DNA of 64,000 bases from Ga0077527 sp964531455 (GTDB taxonomy: Bacteria; Pseudomonadota; Gammaproteobacteria; Burkholderiales; SG8-41), in NCBI GenBank assembly GCA_964531455.1, contig CAZHFZ010000014.1, positions 5,009 to 69,008 on the forward strand, given 5' to 3'. Positions 1 through 9,309 of this stretch are shown here, piece after piece (position 1 is the stretch's first letter; the number at the start of each line of letters is the position of its first letter). The translations under genes were made by a program, and so were the position numbers. The notes under the pieces are model-generated. The model was not told the DNA's origin. It worked only from the letters and a program-made list of their open reading frames with translations, and did not search any database.

Positions 1-1014
1 CTGTCGCAGCGTTTGCGCGCTGCGGCAGTGGAAACAAAGGTGTTGTGTGGTGTTGCAGCGCTGGAAACCGTGGCGGCACTACCGGAAGTATCAACAGTCA
101 TGGCTGCCATCGTCGGCATCGCCGGACTGCGCCCGACGCTTGCTGCAGCAACTGCGGGGAAGCGGGTTTTGCTGGCAAACAAGGAGGCCCTGGTTACGGC
201 GGGCGGATTGTTCATGTCTGCAGTGCGGGCCAGTGGTGCAGAACTGTTGCCCATCGACAGCGAGCACAATGCCGTTTTCCAGGCCTTGCCGGCCAACCGT
301 CGTGGTCCGCTCGCGGAATCCGGAGTGCGCAGGATACTGCTGACCGCATCCGGCGGGCCTTTTCGCACGATGCCGGCAGCGCAGATGGCGCAGGTTACGC
401 CCGAGCAGGCTGTTGCCCATCCCAACTGGTCAATGGGGCGAAAGATCTCCGTTGATTCAGCAACCATGATGAACAAGGGGCTTGAAGTCATTGAGGCTCA
501 CTTCCTCTTTGGCGCTACCCCTTCGATGATTGAGGTTGTCATTCATCCGCAAAGCGTCATTCATTCCCTCGTTGAGTATTGCGACGGTTCGGTGCTCGCG
601 CAGCTCGGCAATCCGGATATGCGGACACCGATCGCACATGCGCTGGGGTATCCGGCGCGGATTCCCTCAGGCGCTGATTTTCTTGATCTTGCCCGGATCG
701 GTTCTTTGGACTTCGAGAAGCCCGATCTGGTGCGGTTTCCGTGCCTGCGCCTGGCATACGACGCTCTGGCTGCGGGCCCGGCAGCGGTTATTGCATTGAA
801 TGCAGCCAATGAAGTGGCGGTCGCGGAATTCCTTGAGCGCCGCATCGGATTCCTGGACATTCCCAAACTGATCGAATCTGTTGTATCCGGAACGCCGTAT
901 CGTCCCATCACCACGATAGCTGATGTTGAAAGTGTCGACTTTGAGGCGCGCTCATTGGCGCTTGCCGCCTGTTCTGGTGGCTTATCCCTCAGGGCAGCAG
1001 GAGGACTGTCATGA
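1..1014 (+). CDS. dxr: 1-deoxy-D-xylulose 5-phosphate reductoisomerase, C-terminal part (5' end off the window)
   Basis: Converts DXP to 2-C-methyl-D-erythritol 4-phosphate with NADPH, the committed step of the MEP isoprenoid pathway in the cytoplasm. The frame is open from base 1, so the gene starts upstream; about 337 residues remain of a family length near 395. Visible family motifs are LANKEALV, LPIDSEHNAVFQ, LTASGGPFR, the HPNWSMGRKISVDSATMMNK stretch with its metal/substrate residues, and LGNPDMRTPIAHALGYP. The TTG at 13 is not a credible start because it lies inside the NADPH-binding half. The stop overlaps rseP by four bases (ATGA), so the two are probably translationally coupled. Confidence 0.95.
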   Translation: MSQRLRAAAVETKVLCGVAALETVAALPEVSTVMAAIVGIAGLRPTLAAATAGKRVLLANKEALVTAGGLFMSAVRASGAELLPIDSEHNAVFQALPANRRGPLAESGVRRILLTASGGPFRTMPAAQMAQVTPEQAVAHPNWSMGRKISVDSATMMNKGLEVIEAHFLFGATPSMIEVVIHPQSVIHSLVEYCDGSVLAQLGNPDMRTPIAHALGYPARIPSGADFLDLARIGSLDFEKPDLVRFPCLRLAYDALAAGPAAVIALNAANEVAVAEFLERRIGFLDIPKLIESVVSGTPYRPITTIADVESVDFEARSLALAACSGGLSLRAAGGLS

Positions 1015-2378
1015 ATCTTCTGATTACACTGGCTGCTTTTGTCCTTGCCTTGAGCGTGTTGATTGTCATTCATGAGTTCGGTCATTACTGGGTGGCGCGG
1101 CGCTGTGGTGTGAAAGTTCTGTGTTTTTCCGTTGGATTCGGCCGGTCGTTATGGTCCAGGACTTTTGGACCGGATAAGACGGAATTTCGAATCGCATTGA
1201 TTCCGCTGGGCGGTTACGTGAAAATGCTTGACGAGCGGGAAGGTGACGTAGCACCGCATGAGCTGCAGCGTGCCTTCAATCGTAAAACTGTCTGGCAACG
1301 CTTTGCGATTGTCGCCGCGGGCCCAGCCGCCAATTTCGTCGCAGCCATTATTCTTTACTGGGCGCTTTTTCTTTACGGCATGCCCGGGGTATTGCCGATT
1401 CTTGGCCAGCCCGTAGAAAACAGTGTTGCTGCGCGTGCCGGTTTTGAGGCCGGGGATACTATAGTCAGGGTTGATGGGGAAAATGTGCCTTCGTGGCAGG
1501 ATTTCCGGTGGGTCATTTTGCAACATGCAGTTGATCGCAGTCCGGTCATTGTTGAAGTTCGTACCGACCAGCGGGGGACGATCTCCCGGGAACTGCGATT
1601 TGACAGCGTGGCCTCAAAAGACCTGGAAGGCGACCTTTTGGCCGCGATGGGCTTCGTACGATTCCGCATTTCACTGCCGCCAGTCATCGGCGAAGTGGTT
1701 GCTGGCGGAGCGGCGGCACGTTCCGGCCTGCAGGCGGGCGATCTGGTGCTCTCTGTTGACGGCGAGGCAGTGGATACCTGGGACGCTCTGGTCAGCAAAG
1801 TCCGTGCCGCGCCCGAGCGAGAGCTTCGTTTGCGCGTGCGTCGCGGTGAGGTCGATTTGCCGGTGATCTCGATTGTTCCGGAGCGGGTGGGGGCGAGCGG
1901 TCAAGCTTACGGACGTGTTGGCGCTGGTCCACGGCTTGACGAGCGGGCCATGCAGCGCGTCAGGACCGAGGTTGCTTACGGACCGGTCGAAGGCTTGGTA
2001 AAGTCGGCCGCCAAAACCTGGGAGACTGCGTTGTTCAGCCTGCGCATGCTGGGAAAGATGATCGTCGGCGAAATGTCCCTCAAAAATCTGAGCGGTCCGA
2101 TCACCATTGCCGATTATGCAGGACAGTCCGCGCAAAACGGCTGGATTTCCTATTTGCTGTTCCTCGCGCTGATCAGCATCAGCCTTGGGGTGCTCAACCT
2201 GCTGCCTGTGCCATTATTGGACGGTGGGCACTTGATGTATTATTCAGTTGAGATTCTTACCGGGAAGCCGGTCTCGGAACGGGTTATGGAAATCGGGCAG
2301 CAAATCGGCATGACGCTGCTGTTTGCCATGATGGCCTTCGCGTTCTACAACGATATTCACCGTCTTGTCAGCAGCTAA
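1011..2378 (+). CDS. rseP: RIP metalloprotease RseP (site-2 protease)
   Basis: Intramembrane zinc protease that makes the second cut in anti-sigma-E factor RseA after a DegS-type first cut, freeing sigma E. The 455 residues fit the family. The HExxH site is HEFGH with His21, Glu22 and His25 in the first membrane segment. Two PDZ domains follow in the periplasmic part (near residues 115-200 and 215-295), and the second zinc-ligand region is LNLLPVPLLDGG near the C terminus. It overlaps dxr by 4 bases and sits directly before bamA. Its substrate gene rseA lies in this same window at 36.8 kb. Confidence 0.95.
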   Translation: MNLLITLAAFVLALSVLIVIHEFGHYWVARRCGVKVLCFSVGFGRSLWSRTFGPDKTEFRIALIPLGGYVKMLDEREGDVAPHELQRAFNRKTVWQRFAIVAAGPAANFVAAIILYWALFLYGMPGVLPILGQPVENSVAARAGFEAGDTIVRVDGENVPSWQDFRWVILQHAVDRSPVIVEVRTDQRGTISRELRFDSVASKDLEGDLLAAMGFVRFRISLPPVIGEVVAGGAAARSGLQAGDLVLSVDGEAVDTWDALVSKVRAAPERELRLRVRRGEVDLPVISIVPERVGASGQAYGRVGAGPRLDERAMQRVRTEVAYGPVEGLVKSAAKTWETALFSLRMLGKMIVGEMSLKNLSGPITIADYAGQSAQNGWISYLLFLALISISLGVLNLLPVPLLDGGHLMYYSVEILTGKPVSERVMEIGQQIGMTLLFAMMAFAFYNDIHRLVSS

Positions 2379-2379
2379 T

Positions 2380-4647
2380 ATGGCTTCATTGCGCAACCTC
2401 TATTCTTTCCTGCTGCTTTTGTCGGCTCCTGCCCTGGCCATTGAGCCATTCGTCGTGAAGGATATTCGCGTAGAAGGCATACAACGGATCGAGGCGGGAA
2501 CGGTTTTCAGCTACTTGCCGGTCAAGGTTGGCGAGACCATGACCGATGAAAAAGCCGCACAGGCGATTCGCGCGCTTTTCGGAACTGGCTTTTTCAAGGA
2601 CGTGTCGATTGAAGCCGAGGGCGGAGTCCTGGTTGTTGCCGTTCAGGAGCGACCTTCGATTGCGCAAATCGATTTTGTTGGCGCCAAAGAATTCGACAAG
2701 GACATTCTGCTCAAGAGCCTGCGCCAGATTGGTCTGGCTGACGGCCGCATTTTTGATCGGTCACAGCTTGATCGCGCAGAGCAGGAACTTAAACGCCAAT
2801 ATCTCGCCCGGGGTCGCTATGCCGTGGTAGTTACCACGACGGTTACTCCGCTTGAACGCAACCGTGTGGCAATCAACTTCAATGTTGACGAAGGCGAGGT
2901 TGCAAAAATTCGCCAAATCAACATCATCGGCGCCAAAGTTTTCTCTGAAAAACAGCTGCTTGATCTTTTTGTGCTGCGTACACCGGGCTTGATGACCTGG
3001 TGGAGCAAGCATGATCAATATTCTCGCCCCAAACTTTCAGCCGACCTTGAAACGCTGCGTTCACATTACCTGGATCGCGGTTATCTTGAATTTGCTGTCG
3101 ATTCAACGCAGGTCACAATTTCACCGGACAAGCAGGATATTTTTATCAGCATCAGCATTTCTGAAGGGCCGAAGTACACGGTCTCCGATATCAGGGTTGC
3201 TGGCGAATTGCTGATCCCGGAAGAGGAAATTCGCAAGCTGATTACGGTAAAAACAGGCGATGTTTTCTCGCGGACGCGGATCGCGGAATCAACCAAAAAC
3301 ATCAATGACCGTCTGGGCAACGATGGATATGCATTTGCAAACGTGAATGCGGCGCCTGATCTGGACAAGGTCAAACATCAGGCCGCATTTACGTTTTTTG
3401 TCGATCCAGGCCGGCGCGTCTATGTGCGGAGGATGAATGTATCGGGGAACACAAAAACCCGGGATGAAGTGATCCGCCGTGAAATGCGCCAGATTGAAGG
3501 CGGCTGGTATTCTTCGGAAAAAATCAATCTTTCGCGCAGCCGGATCGACAAACTGGGCTATTTCAACGAGGTCAATGTAGAGACCCCGTCTGTTACGGGT
3601 ACCACGGATCAAGTTGATGTCAATTTTTCGGTAGTAGAAAAGCCTACCGGCAACATTCTTCTCGGCGCAGGTCTGGGCAGCGGCACGGGCGTCACCCTTT
3701 CCGGTTCGGTCGCCCAGCAAAACATTTTCGGTTCGGGGAAATATGTTGCGGCACAAGTCAACTCCAGCAAAATCAACACGATATATGCGCTGTCATATAC
3801 TGATCCGTACTTTACGGTCGACGGCATCAGTCAGGGTTTTGACGTGTACTCGAAGGAGATCGACGGCACGCGCGCAAGCATAGGCCGCTACATTACAAAA
3901 ACGCTTGGCGCAGGAATCCGCTTTGGTGTGCCTGTTACAGAACTGGACACCATCAGTTACGGCCTTGCATACGAAGATACTGAAATCACCACTTTTGCGG
4001 ACAGTCCGCTTTTCTACCAGAACTACGTTAACACCTTCGGCAGCACCAACGACGCAATTATCGGTACGGTAGGCTGGACCCGGGATGGGCGCGACAGTCT
4101 TATATACCCGACCAAAGGTACAATGCATCGTGCGTTCGGGGAAATGGGACTTCCCGGAGCGTCACTCGAGTATTACAAGGTCAACTACCAGTATCAGCGA
4201 TACTTCCCGCTTTCCAGGCATTACACGTTGATGCTTAACGGAGAGGCGGGTGTTGGTGACGGGACCAATGGTTTGCCATTACCGTTCTTCAAGAACTTTT
4301 TTGCCGGCGGTGTAAACTCCGTACGTGGCTATCGCAACGCCACCCTGGGTCCGAAGGATCAGAATGGTGATCCTCAGGGTGGCAGTCACCGTTTACTGGG
4401 CAATGTGGAGTTGCTGTTTCCCTTTCCCGGGTTGCAAAATGACAGGTCGGTACGGGTAGGAACATTTTTTGATGCAGGTATGGTTGCCAATTCGATTGAC
4501 AGCGATGAGGCTCGTTATTCGACCGGTATATCGTTGTTCTGGTCTTCCCCGTTCGGGCCCCTGAAGATCAGTTTGGCGGCACCGCTGAATTCGAAGCCCG
4601 GAGACCGCAAGCAGGCCTTCCAGTTCACATTTGGCGGTGCCTTCTGA
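2380..4647 (+). CDS. bamA: Outer membrane protein assembly factor BamA
   Basis: Core of the BAM complex that folds beta-barrel proteins into the outer membrane. The product (755 residues from ATG 2380) has a signal peptide ending in APALA. Five POTRA-like repeats follow to about residue 420, then a C-terminal 16-strand barrel of the Omp85 family. The barrel carries the conserved VRGY motif (GGVNSVRGY) and ends in Phe, the usual BAM recognition residue. An in-frame TTG at 2365 overlaps rseP, but the ATG at 2380 gives a clean signal peptide and is preferred. The order rseP-bamA-skp-lpxD is standard in beta- and gammaproteobacteria. Confidence 0.95.
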   Translation: MASLRNLYSFLLLLSAPALAIEPFVVKDIRVEGIQRIEAGTVFSYLPVKVGETMTDEKAAQAIRALFGTGFFKDVSIEAEGGVLVVAVQERPSIAQIDFVGAKEFDKDILLKSLRQIGLADGRIFDRSQLDRAEQELKRQYLARGRYAVVVTTTVTPLERNRVAINFNVDEGEVAKIRQINIIGAKVFSEKQLLDLFVLRTPGLMTWWSKHDQYSRPKLSADLETLRSHYLDRGYLEFAVDSTQVTISPDKQDIFISISISEGPKYTVSDIRVAGELLIPEEEIRKLITVKTGDVFSRTRIAESTKNINDRLGNDGYAFANVNAAPDLDKVKHQAAFTFFVDPGRRVYVRRMNVSGNTKTRDEVIRREMRQIEGGWYSSEKINLSRSRIDKLGYFNEVNVETPSVTGTTDQVDVNFSVVEKPTGNILLGAGLGSGTGVTLSGSVAQQNIFGSGKYVAAQVNSSKINTIYALSYTDPYFTVDGISQGFDVYSKEIDGTRASIGRYITKTLGAGIRFGVPVTELDTISYGLAYEDTEITTFADSPLFYQNYVNTFGSTNDAIIGTVGWTRDGRDSLIYPTKGTMHRAFGEMGLPGASLEYYKVNYQYQRYFPLSRHYTLMLNGEAGVGDGTNGLPLPFFKNFFAGGVNSVRGYRNATLGPKDQNGDPQGGSHRLLGNVELLFPFPGLQNDRSVRVGTFFDAGMVANSIDSDEARYSTGISLFWSSPFGPLKISLAAPLNSKPGDRKQAFQFTFGGAF

Positions 4648-4696
4648 GCAGCCGGACGTCATGGCAATGTCCGTTGCGAAGAGGAGCAAGGAGAGT

Positions 4697-5203
4697 ATGT
4701 TGAAAAGATTTATGTTGATTCTGACCGCCATTGCATCGATGGCCGCAACCGCTATCGCGCAAGGTGCCGATTTGAAGATCGGTTTTGTCGATCAGGAGCG
4801 GATCACCCGGGAAAGTGCGCCAGCTGAACGCGCCAGCAAGCAAATGGAAAAGGAGTTTGCTCCGCGCGCACAGGAACTTCAGCGCCGTGAAGCGCAGATC
4901 AAGACCTTGCAGGGGCAACTGGAAAAAGACGCACTGACGATGAGCGAAGGTGAGCGGCGATCCAAGGAGCAGGAACTCGGCCGGCTGTCACTGGATTTTC
5001 AGCGAATGCAGCGTGAATTCCGTGAGGATTTGAATTTGCGCCGAAACCAGGAACTCGGGGCGCTGGCGGAAAGGGCAAACCGCGTCATCAAACAAATTGC
5101 TGAATCCGAGAAATATGACATTATTTTTGTCGAAGCAGCCTACCGAAGCCCGAAGATCGACATCACTGACCGTGTTCTCAAGGCGCTTGCGGACGGCAGA
5201 TAG
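4697..5203 (+). CDS. skp: Periplasmic chaperone Skp/OmpH
   Basis: Periplasmic holdase that escorts unfolded outer-membrane proteins to BamA. The reading frame is open from 4631, but the ATG at 4697 is preceded by AAGGAG and begins a good signal peptide (MLKRFMLILTAIASMAATAIAQ, cleaved after about residue 20), giving 168 residues. The mature part starts with the family motif LKIGFVDQERI. It continues as long charged helices (about residues 40-120) that form the tentacles of the trimer. It is next to bamA, as usual. Confidence 0.9.
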   Translation: MLKRFMLILTAIASMAATAIAQGADLKIGFVDQERITRESAPAERASKQMEKEFAPRAQELQRREAQIKTLQGQLEKDALTMSEGERRSKEQELGRLSLDFQRMQREFREDLNLRRNQELGALAERANRVIKQIAESEKYDIIFVEAAYRSPKIDITDRVLKALADGR

Positions 5204-5276
5204 TCGTTTTTTTCGCGCGGAATCCGGAAATACCGGGCTGTAATGAAAACGGGGTATTGGTGGAGAGTGGGCAATC

Positions 5277-6308
5277 GTGGCTTTTACTCTGACGAGTATT
5301 GTTGAGCACCTCGGCGGAGAACTGTTGGGAGATGGCGGCATTTCGATCCGTCAGGTGGCGACCCTTGAAAAGGCAACGCCGGACACCATCGCGTTCCTTG
5401 CGAATGAACGTTATCTTCCGCAACTGAAATTTACGCAAGCCGGAGCGGTCATTTTGGGCGCGACTCTGCGTGGCGCGTTTGATCGCACATGCATTATTGC
5501 GGCCAATCCATACTCATATTTTGCTCGGGTATCGGCATTGCTGAACCCTGAGCCGGAAGCTGTCGCAGGACTGCATGATTCTGCCGTGATCCATCCCGGC
5601 GCAAGAATAGGCGCAGGTGTGCAGATCGGTCCCGGCGTGGTGATTGAAGAGAATGCGGTGATTGGTGCGCACACCTGCGTTGGCGCAGGCAGCTATATCG
5701 GTGCTGGCAGCGTGCTGGGCGATCATGTCAGGCTTTATCCGCACGTTACAGTTTACAAAGGGTGTGAGATCGCCCGTAATTCGATCGTGCATTCCGGTGC
5801 CGTGATTGGTGCGGATGGATTCGGCATCGCCATGGATGACGGGCGCTGGATCAAGGTCCCGCAGATCGGGGGTGTGCGCATCGGTGAGCATGTTGAAATC
5901 GGTGCCAACACTACGATTGATCGAGGCGCCATAGAAGACACGATCGTCGAGGATGGCGTCAAGCTCGACAACCAGATCCAGATTGCCCATAACGTGCGCA
6001 TCGGTGCCCATACTGCCATTGCAGCCTGTGTCGGAATCGCCGGCAGTTCGCGGGTGGGACGATACTGCAGAATCGGCGGCGCTTCGGGTATCGCCGGTCA
6101 CTTGACGATTGCCGATCATGTCGAGATTTCTGCGCATACTCTGGTGACAAAATCGATTACTGAACCCGGTATTTACACAGGTGCGTATCCCTTCGAGGCA
6201 AATCGCGACTGGCGTCGGAATGCGGCCAGCCTGCGTAATCTCGGTGAACTGATTGAGCGCGTTCGCGCATTGGAAAAAGCGCTGGACTTGCGCAAGAAAG
6301 GAAAATAA
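5277..6308 (+). CDS. lpxD: UDP-3-O-(3-hydroxyacyl)glucosamine N-acyltransferase LpxD
   Basis: Third step of lipid A synthesis: transfers a hydroxyacyl chain from ACP to the amine of UDP-3-O-acyl-glucosamine. It has 343 residues. An N-terminal uridine-binding domain (about 1-100) is followed by a left-handed beta helix of hexapeptide repeats (about 100-310), seen as repeated [I/V]GxxxxI units such as IGAGVQIGPGVVI. A charged helix ends the protein. The GTG start at 5277 has GGAGAG about eight bases upstream. The stop codon shares one base with the fabZ start. Confidence 0.95.
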   Translation: MAFTLTSIVEHLGGELLGDGGISIRQVATLEKATPDTIAFLANERYLPQLKFTQAGAVILGATLRGAFDRTCIIAANPYSYFARVSALLNPEPEAVAGLHDSAVIHPGARIGAGVQIGPGVVIEENAVIGAHTCVGAGSYIGAGSVLGDHVRLYPHVTVYKGCEIARNSIVHSGAVIGADGFGIAMDDGRWIKVPQIGGVRIGEHVEIGANTTIDRGAIEDTIVEDGVKLDNQIQIAHNVRIGAHTAIAACVGIAGSSRVGRYCRIGGASGIAGHLTIADHVEISAHTLVTKSITEPGIYTGAYPFEANRDWRRNAASLRNLGELIERVRALEKALDLRKKGK

Positions 6309-6757
6309 TGAATGGCATGGACATCAACGAGATACTGCGCTACCTGCCGCACCGGTATCCGTTTCTGCTGATTGACCGTGTTCTCTCCTACGAGGCCGGG
6401 AAAAGCATTGAGGCGCTGAAGAATGTCACCATCAATGAACCGTTTTTTGTCGGTCATTTTCCGCATCATCCTGTGATGCCCGGCGTTTTGATCATCGAGG
6501 CGATGGCGCAGGCTGCCGCCATCCTGTCATTCGTGACCATGGGTGCAAAGGCAGATGACAAGTCGATTTATTATTTTGTCGGCATAGACAATGCCCGTTT
6601 TAAACGCCCCGTTACTGCCGGAGACTCATTGCGCATTACGGTGACTCTGACGCGCCATGTGCGCGGAATCTGGAAATTTTCCGCCCTGGCTCGAGTGGAC
6701 GATGTCATTGCGGCTGAGGCGGAACTGATGTGTACCGTCCGTGACCTTCCAGCCTAG
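6308..6757 (+). CDS. fabZ: 3-hydroxyacyl-[acyl-carrier-protein] dehydratase FabZ
   Basis: Dehydrates 3-hydroxyacyl-ACP in fatty acid elongation, competing with LpxA and LpxD for the same precursor. The 149 residues form a single hot-dog fold. Visible motifs are YLPHRYPFLLIDRV and GHFPHHPVMPGVLIIEAMAQ, which contains the catalytic His and the active-site Glu. The ATG at 6308 overlaps the lpxD stop by one base (TAATG). The ATG at 6317 (MDINEIL) is an alternative start that matches many homologues. Confidence 0.95.
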   Translation: MNGMDINEILRYLPHRYPFLLIDRVLSYEAGKSIEALKNVTINEPFFVGHFPHHPVMPGVLIIEAMAQAAAILSFVTMGAKADDKSIYYFVGIDNARFKRPVTAGDSLRITVTLTRHVRGIWKFSALARVDDVIAAEAELMCTVRDLPA

Positions 6758-6765
6758 GGGCGCAA

Positions 6766-7545
6766 GTGGGTACACGAATACATCCAACGGCAATAGTTGA
6801 TTCGCGGGCTAATCTTGCCGCTGACGTCGAGGTAGGCCCTTACACAATTATCGGTGCGGATACTGAAGTCGGTGCCGGTACGCGCATCGGTCCCCATGTG
6901 GTCATAGGGCCGCATACCCGTATCGGGGCTCGCAACACTTTTTTTCAGTTCAGTTCGATTGGCGAGGCTCCCCAGGATAAGAAATACAACGGGGAACCGA
7001 CGCGGCTGGAAATTGGCGATGACAATACGATCCGTGAGTTCTGCACTCTGAACCGAGGCACAAGCCAGGATGCCGGCATTACACGGATTGGCAACAACAA
7101 CTGGATCATGGCTTATGTGCATATGGCCCATGATTGCCAAGTTGGGAGCCATACGATTTTTGCCAACAATGCGCAGATAGCAGGCCATGTGCATGTGGGT
7201 GACTTCGCGGTTCTTGGAGGTTTTACCGTGGTGCACCAGTTTTGCCGGATCGGTGCCCACAGTATTACGGCGATGGGTACGATATTGCTGCAGGACCTGC
7301 CGCCTTATGTCATGGCCTCAGGCAACACTGCAGTTCCCCATGGCATCAACAGCGAAGGACTGCGCAGGCGCGGATTCAGTGCTGATGCCATTCACGCAAT
7401 CAAGCGTGCGTACAAGACGCTGTACAAATCCGGACTGTCTTTTGAAGAAGCGCGTCTTAATATTGCATCGGAAGCGGATGCTCAGAAGGAGCTGGCGGCG
7501 CTCGCTGATTTTCTGGCCGTGACCGGTCGCGGCGTCATCCGCTGA
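6766..7545 (+). CDS. lpxA: UDP-N-acetylglucosamine acyltransferase LpxA
   Basis: First step of lipid A synthesis: 3-O-acylation of UDP-GlcNAc from hydroxyacyl-ACP. The 259 residues consist of hexapeptide repeats (about 1-180) and a helical C-terminal domain. The motif HMAHDCQVGSHTIFANNAQIAGHV contains the catalytic His region; GGFTVVHQFCRIGAHS also matches the family. The GTG start at 6766 follows the fabZ stop by eight bases, with AGGGG upstream. LpxD and LpxA flank FabZ, a typical arrangement. Confidence 0.95.
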   Translation: MGTRIHPTAIVDSRANLAADVEVGPYTIIGADTEVGAGTRIGPHVVIGPHTRIGARNTFFQFSSIGEAPQDKKYNGEPTRLEIGDDNTIREFCTLNRGTSQDAGITRIGNNNWIMAYVHMAHDCQVGSHTIFANNAQIAGHVHVGDFAVLGGFTVVHQFCRIGAHSITAMGTILLQDLPPYVMASGNTAVPHGINSEGLRRRGFSADAIHAIKRAYKTLYKSGLSFEEARLNIASEADAQKELAALADFLAVTGRGVIR

Positions 7546-7550
7546 CTGGA

Positions 7551-8723
7551 ATGGCGAGACCAGGCGCGGCGGCCGGGCCGCTGGTTGGAATTGTTGCTGG
7601 CGAACCTTCAGGTGATCTCCTCGGCAGTGCGCTTGTGGCTGCCCTGCGTATGCGTCGTCCGGATCTTCGGTTTGTCGGTATCGGCGGTCCGAAAATGATG
7701 GCCGCTGGTGTCGAATCGCTGTTTCCGATGGAAAAGCTTTCCGTACGCGGTTATGTCGAGGTGCTGCGGCATTACCGCGAGATCATAGGCATCCGCCGTA
7801 ACCTCAAGAAATTCTTTCTGCGCGAACGGCCCTCTGTTTTTATCGGTGTCGATGCGCCGGATTTCAACCTTGACCTCGAAATGGCGCTCAAAGTCGATGG
7901 TATTCCGACCGTGCATTACGTGAGTCCGTCCATCTGGGCGTGGCGTGGCGGTCGCATCCGCAAGATTCGTAAAGCGGTCTCGCGCATGCTGACGGTGTTT
8001 CCGTTTGAGGCGCCGTTGTACGAAAAGGCCGGAGTGCCCGTCAGCTATGTGGGCCACCCGCTGGCCGACATGCTGGCCGGGGCGCCAGGTAAAAATGAAG
8101 CAAGGGCCGAATTGCGTATACCGGCAAACGCGCCAGTGGTGGCGTTGTTGCCGGGCAGTCGCGTCAGTGAGGTGGAGCAGCTGGCGGACGTGTTTGTCGC
8201 GGCTGCGGAGAAGATCGCCGCGGCAGTTGAGGGCGTGCGCCTGCTGGTGCCGCTGGTCAATCGCCAGACGCGGGAGCTTTTTGAAGCCGCGTTGTATCGC
8301 CGTGAAAGCGGGGAACTGGAGATCACCTTGCTGTTTGGCCACGCTCACGAGGCGATGGCTGCGGCGGATGTGGTGCTGCTGGCATCCGGAACCGCAACGC
8401 TCGAGGCTGCACTGCTGCAGCGCCCGATGGTCATCACCTATCGCATGCCTCGACTGAGCTGGTGGATCATGAACAATCGCCGCTATCAGCCTTGGGTGGG
8501 TTTGCCCAATATCCTTGCCGGGGAGTTTGTCGTGCCGGAGCTGCTGCAGGACGCCGCGACCCCGGAGGCGCTGTCCGCTGCAGTGATTGACTTGCTCAAC
8601 GACCGCGACCGGCGCTTGGCAATTGAACAACGTTTTGCCGGTATGACCGGAGAACTTCGGCAGAATGCCGCAGAGCGCGCCGCCGAAGCGGTGTTGCCAT
8701 ACTTGCCTGCCGCCAAGCGATGA
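7551..8723 (+). CDS. lpxB: Lipid-A-disaccharide synthase LpxB
   Basis: Glycosyltransferase (family GT19) joining UDP-2,3-diacylglucosamine and lipid X into the lipid A disaccharide at the inner face of the inner membrane. The 390 residues match the usual length. Family features are VAGEPSGDLLG at the N terminus, VHYVSPSIWAWRGGR, LPGSRVSEVEQL and the C-terminal LASGTATLEAALLQRPMVI loop with the donor-binding Glu. It begins five bases after lpxA and overlaps rnhB by four bases. Confidence 0.95.
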   Translation: MARPGAAAGPLVGIVAGEPSGDLLGSALVAALRMRRPDLRFVGIGGPKMMAAGVESLFPMEKLSVRGYVEVLRHYREIIGIRRNLKKFFLRERPSVFIGVDAPDFNLDLEMALKVDGIPTVHYVSPSIWAWRGGRIRKIRKAVSRMLTVFPFEAPLYEKAGVPVSYVGHPLADMLAGAPGKNEARAELRIPANAPVVALLPGSRVSEVEQLADVFVAAAEKIAAAVEGVRLLVPLVNRQTRELFEAALYRRESGELEITLLFGHAHEAMAAADVVLLASGTATLEAALLQRPMVITYRMPRLSWWIMNNRRYQPWVGLPNILAGEFVVPELLQDAATPEALSAAVIDLLNDRDRRLAIEQRFAGMTGELRQNAAERAAEAVLPYLPAAKR

Positions 8724-9292
8724 CGAAAGTGGTATGCGGTGTTGACGAGGCGGGGCGGGGTCCTCTGGCGGGCCCGGTTTTCGCAGCAGCGGTGATTCTG
8801 CAAGACCCGCCGGTTATCCATGGCCTTGCCGATTCCAAGAAACTGACGGCAAAACGCCGCGAAGCGCTTGCAGTGGAAATCAAAGCCCGGGCGGTTTGCT
8901 GGGCGGTGGCAAGTGCCTCCGTTGAGGAGATCGATACCTTGAACATCCTGCAGGCCAGCCTGCTGGCAATGCGGCGTGCCGTCGAAGCCCTCAAATCGCC
9001 GCCAGCGGCCATCCTCGTTGATGGCCTGCATGTTCCGAAGGTCGCCATGCCGGCAAGGGCTGTTGTGCAGGGTGATGCCAGCGTACCGGCGATTTCAGCG
9101 GCCTCGATACTTGCCAAAGTGGCGCGAGACGAGTTACTGCTGGAACTGCACGCGGCCTACCCGGAGTACGGCTTTGACCGGCACAAAGGATATGGCACGG
9201 CTGTGCATATGGCGGCATTGCGCAAGTTGGGTCCGACACCAGCGCACCGGCGCAGTTTTGCGCCGGTGCGTGCGTCATTAAATATCAAATAA
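8720..9292 (+). CDS. rnhB: Ribonuclease HII
   Basis: Removes single ribonucleotides and RNA of RNA-DNA hybrids, with metal-dependent cleavage. The 190 residues begin with CGVDEAGRGPLAGPV, which carries two of the acidic catalytic residues. SIIAKV-type (SILAKVARDELL) and HKGYGTAVHMAAL motifs follow. It starts inside the last codons of lpxB (ATGA) and ends the envelope operon. The last 50 bases encode a perfect 12-bp hairpin, described separately. The next gene, senB, is convergent. Confidence 0.95.
   Translation: MTKVVCGVDEAGRGPLAGPVFAAAVILQDPPVIHGLADSKKLTAKRREALAVEIKARAVCWAVASASVEEIDTLNILQASLLAMRRAVEALKSPPAAILVDGLHVPKVAMPARAVVQGDASVPAISAASILAKVARDELLLELHAAYPEYGFDRHKGYGTAVHMAALRKLGPTPAHRRSFAPVRASLNIK
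9243..9270 (+). repeat. Perfect 12-bp hairpin inside the 3' end of rnhB
   Basis: Arms 9243-9254 (CGCACCGGCGCA) and 9259-9270 (TGCGCCGGTGCG) are perfect inverted copies around a GTTT loop. The hairpin lies within rnhB coding sequence, 22 bases before its stop, and an AT-rich stretch follows. There is no U-run directly after it, so it could slow polymerase or protect the mRNA 3' end rather than act as a standard terminator. Confidence 0.6.
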
Positions 9293-9309
9293 AACAAATA
9301 CTTAGTGTT

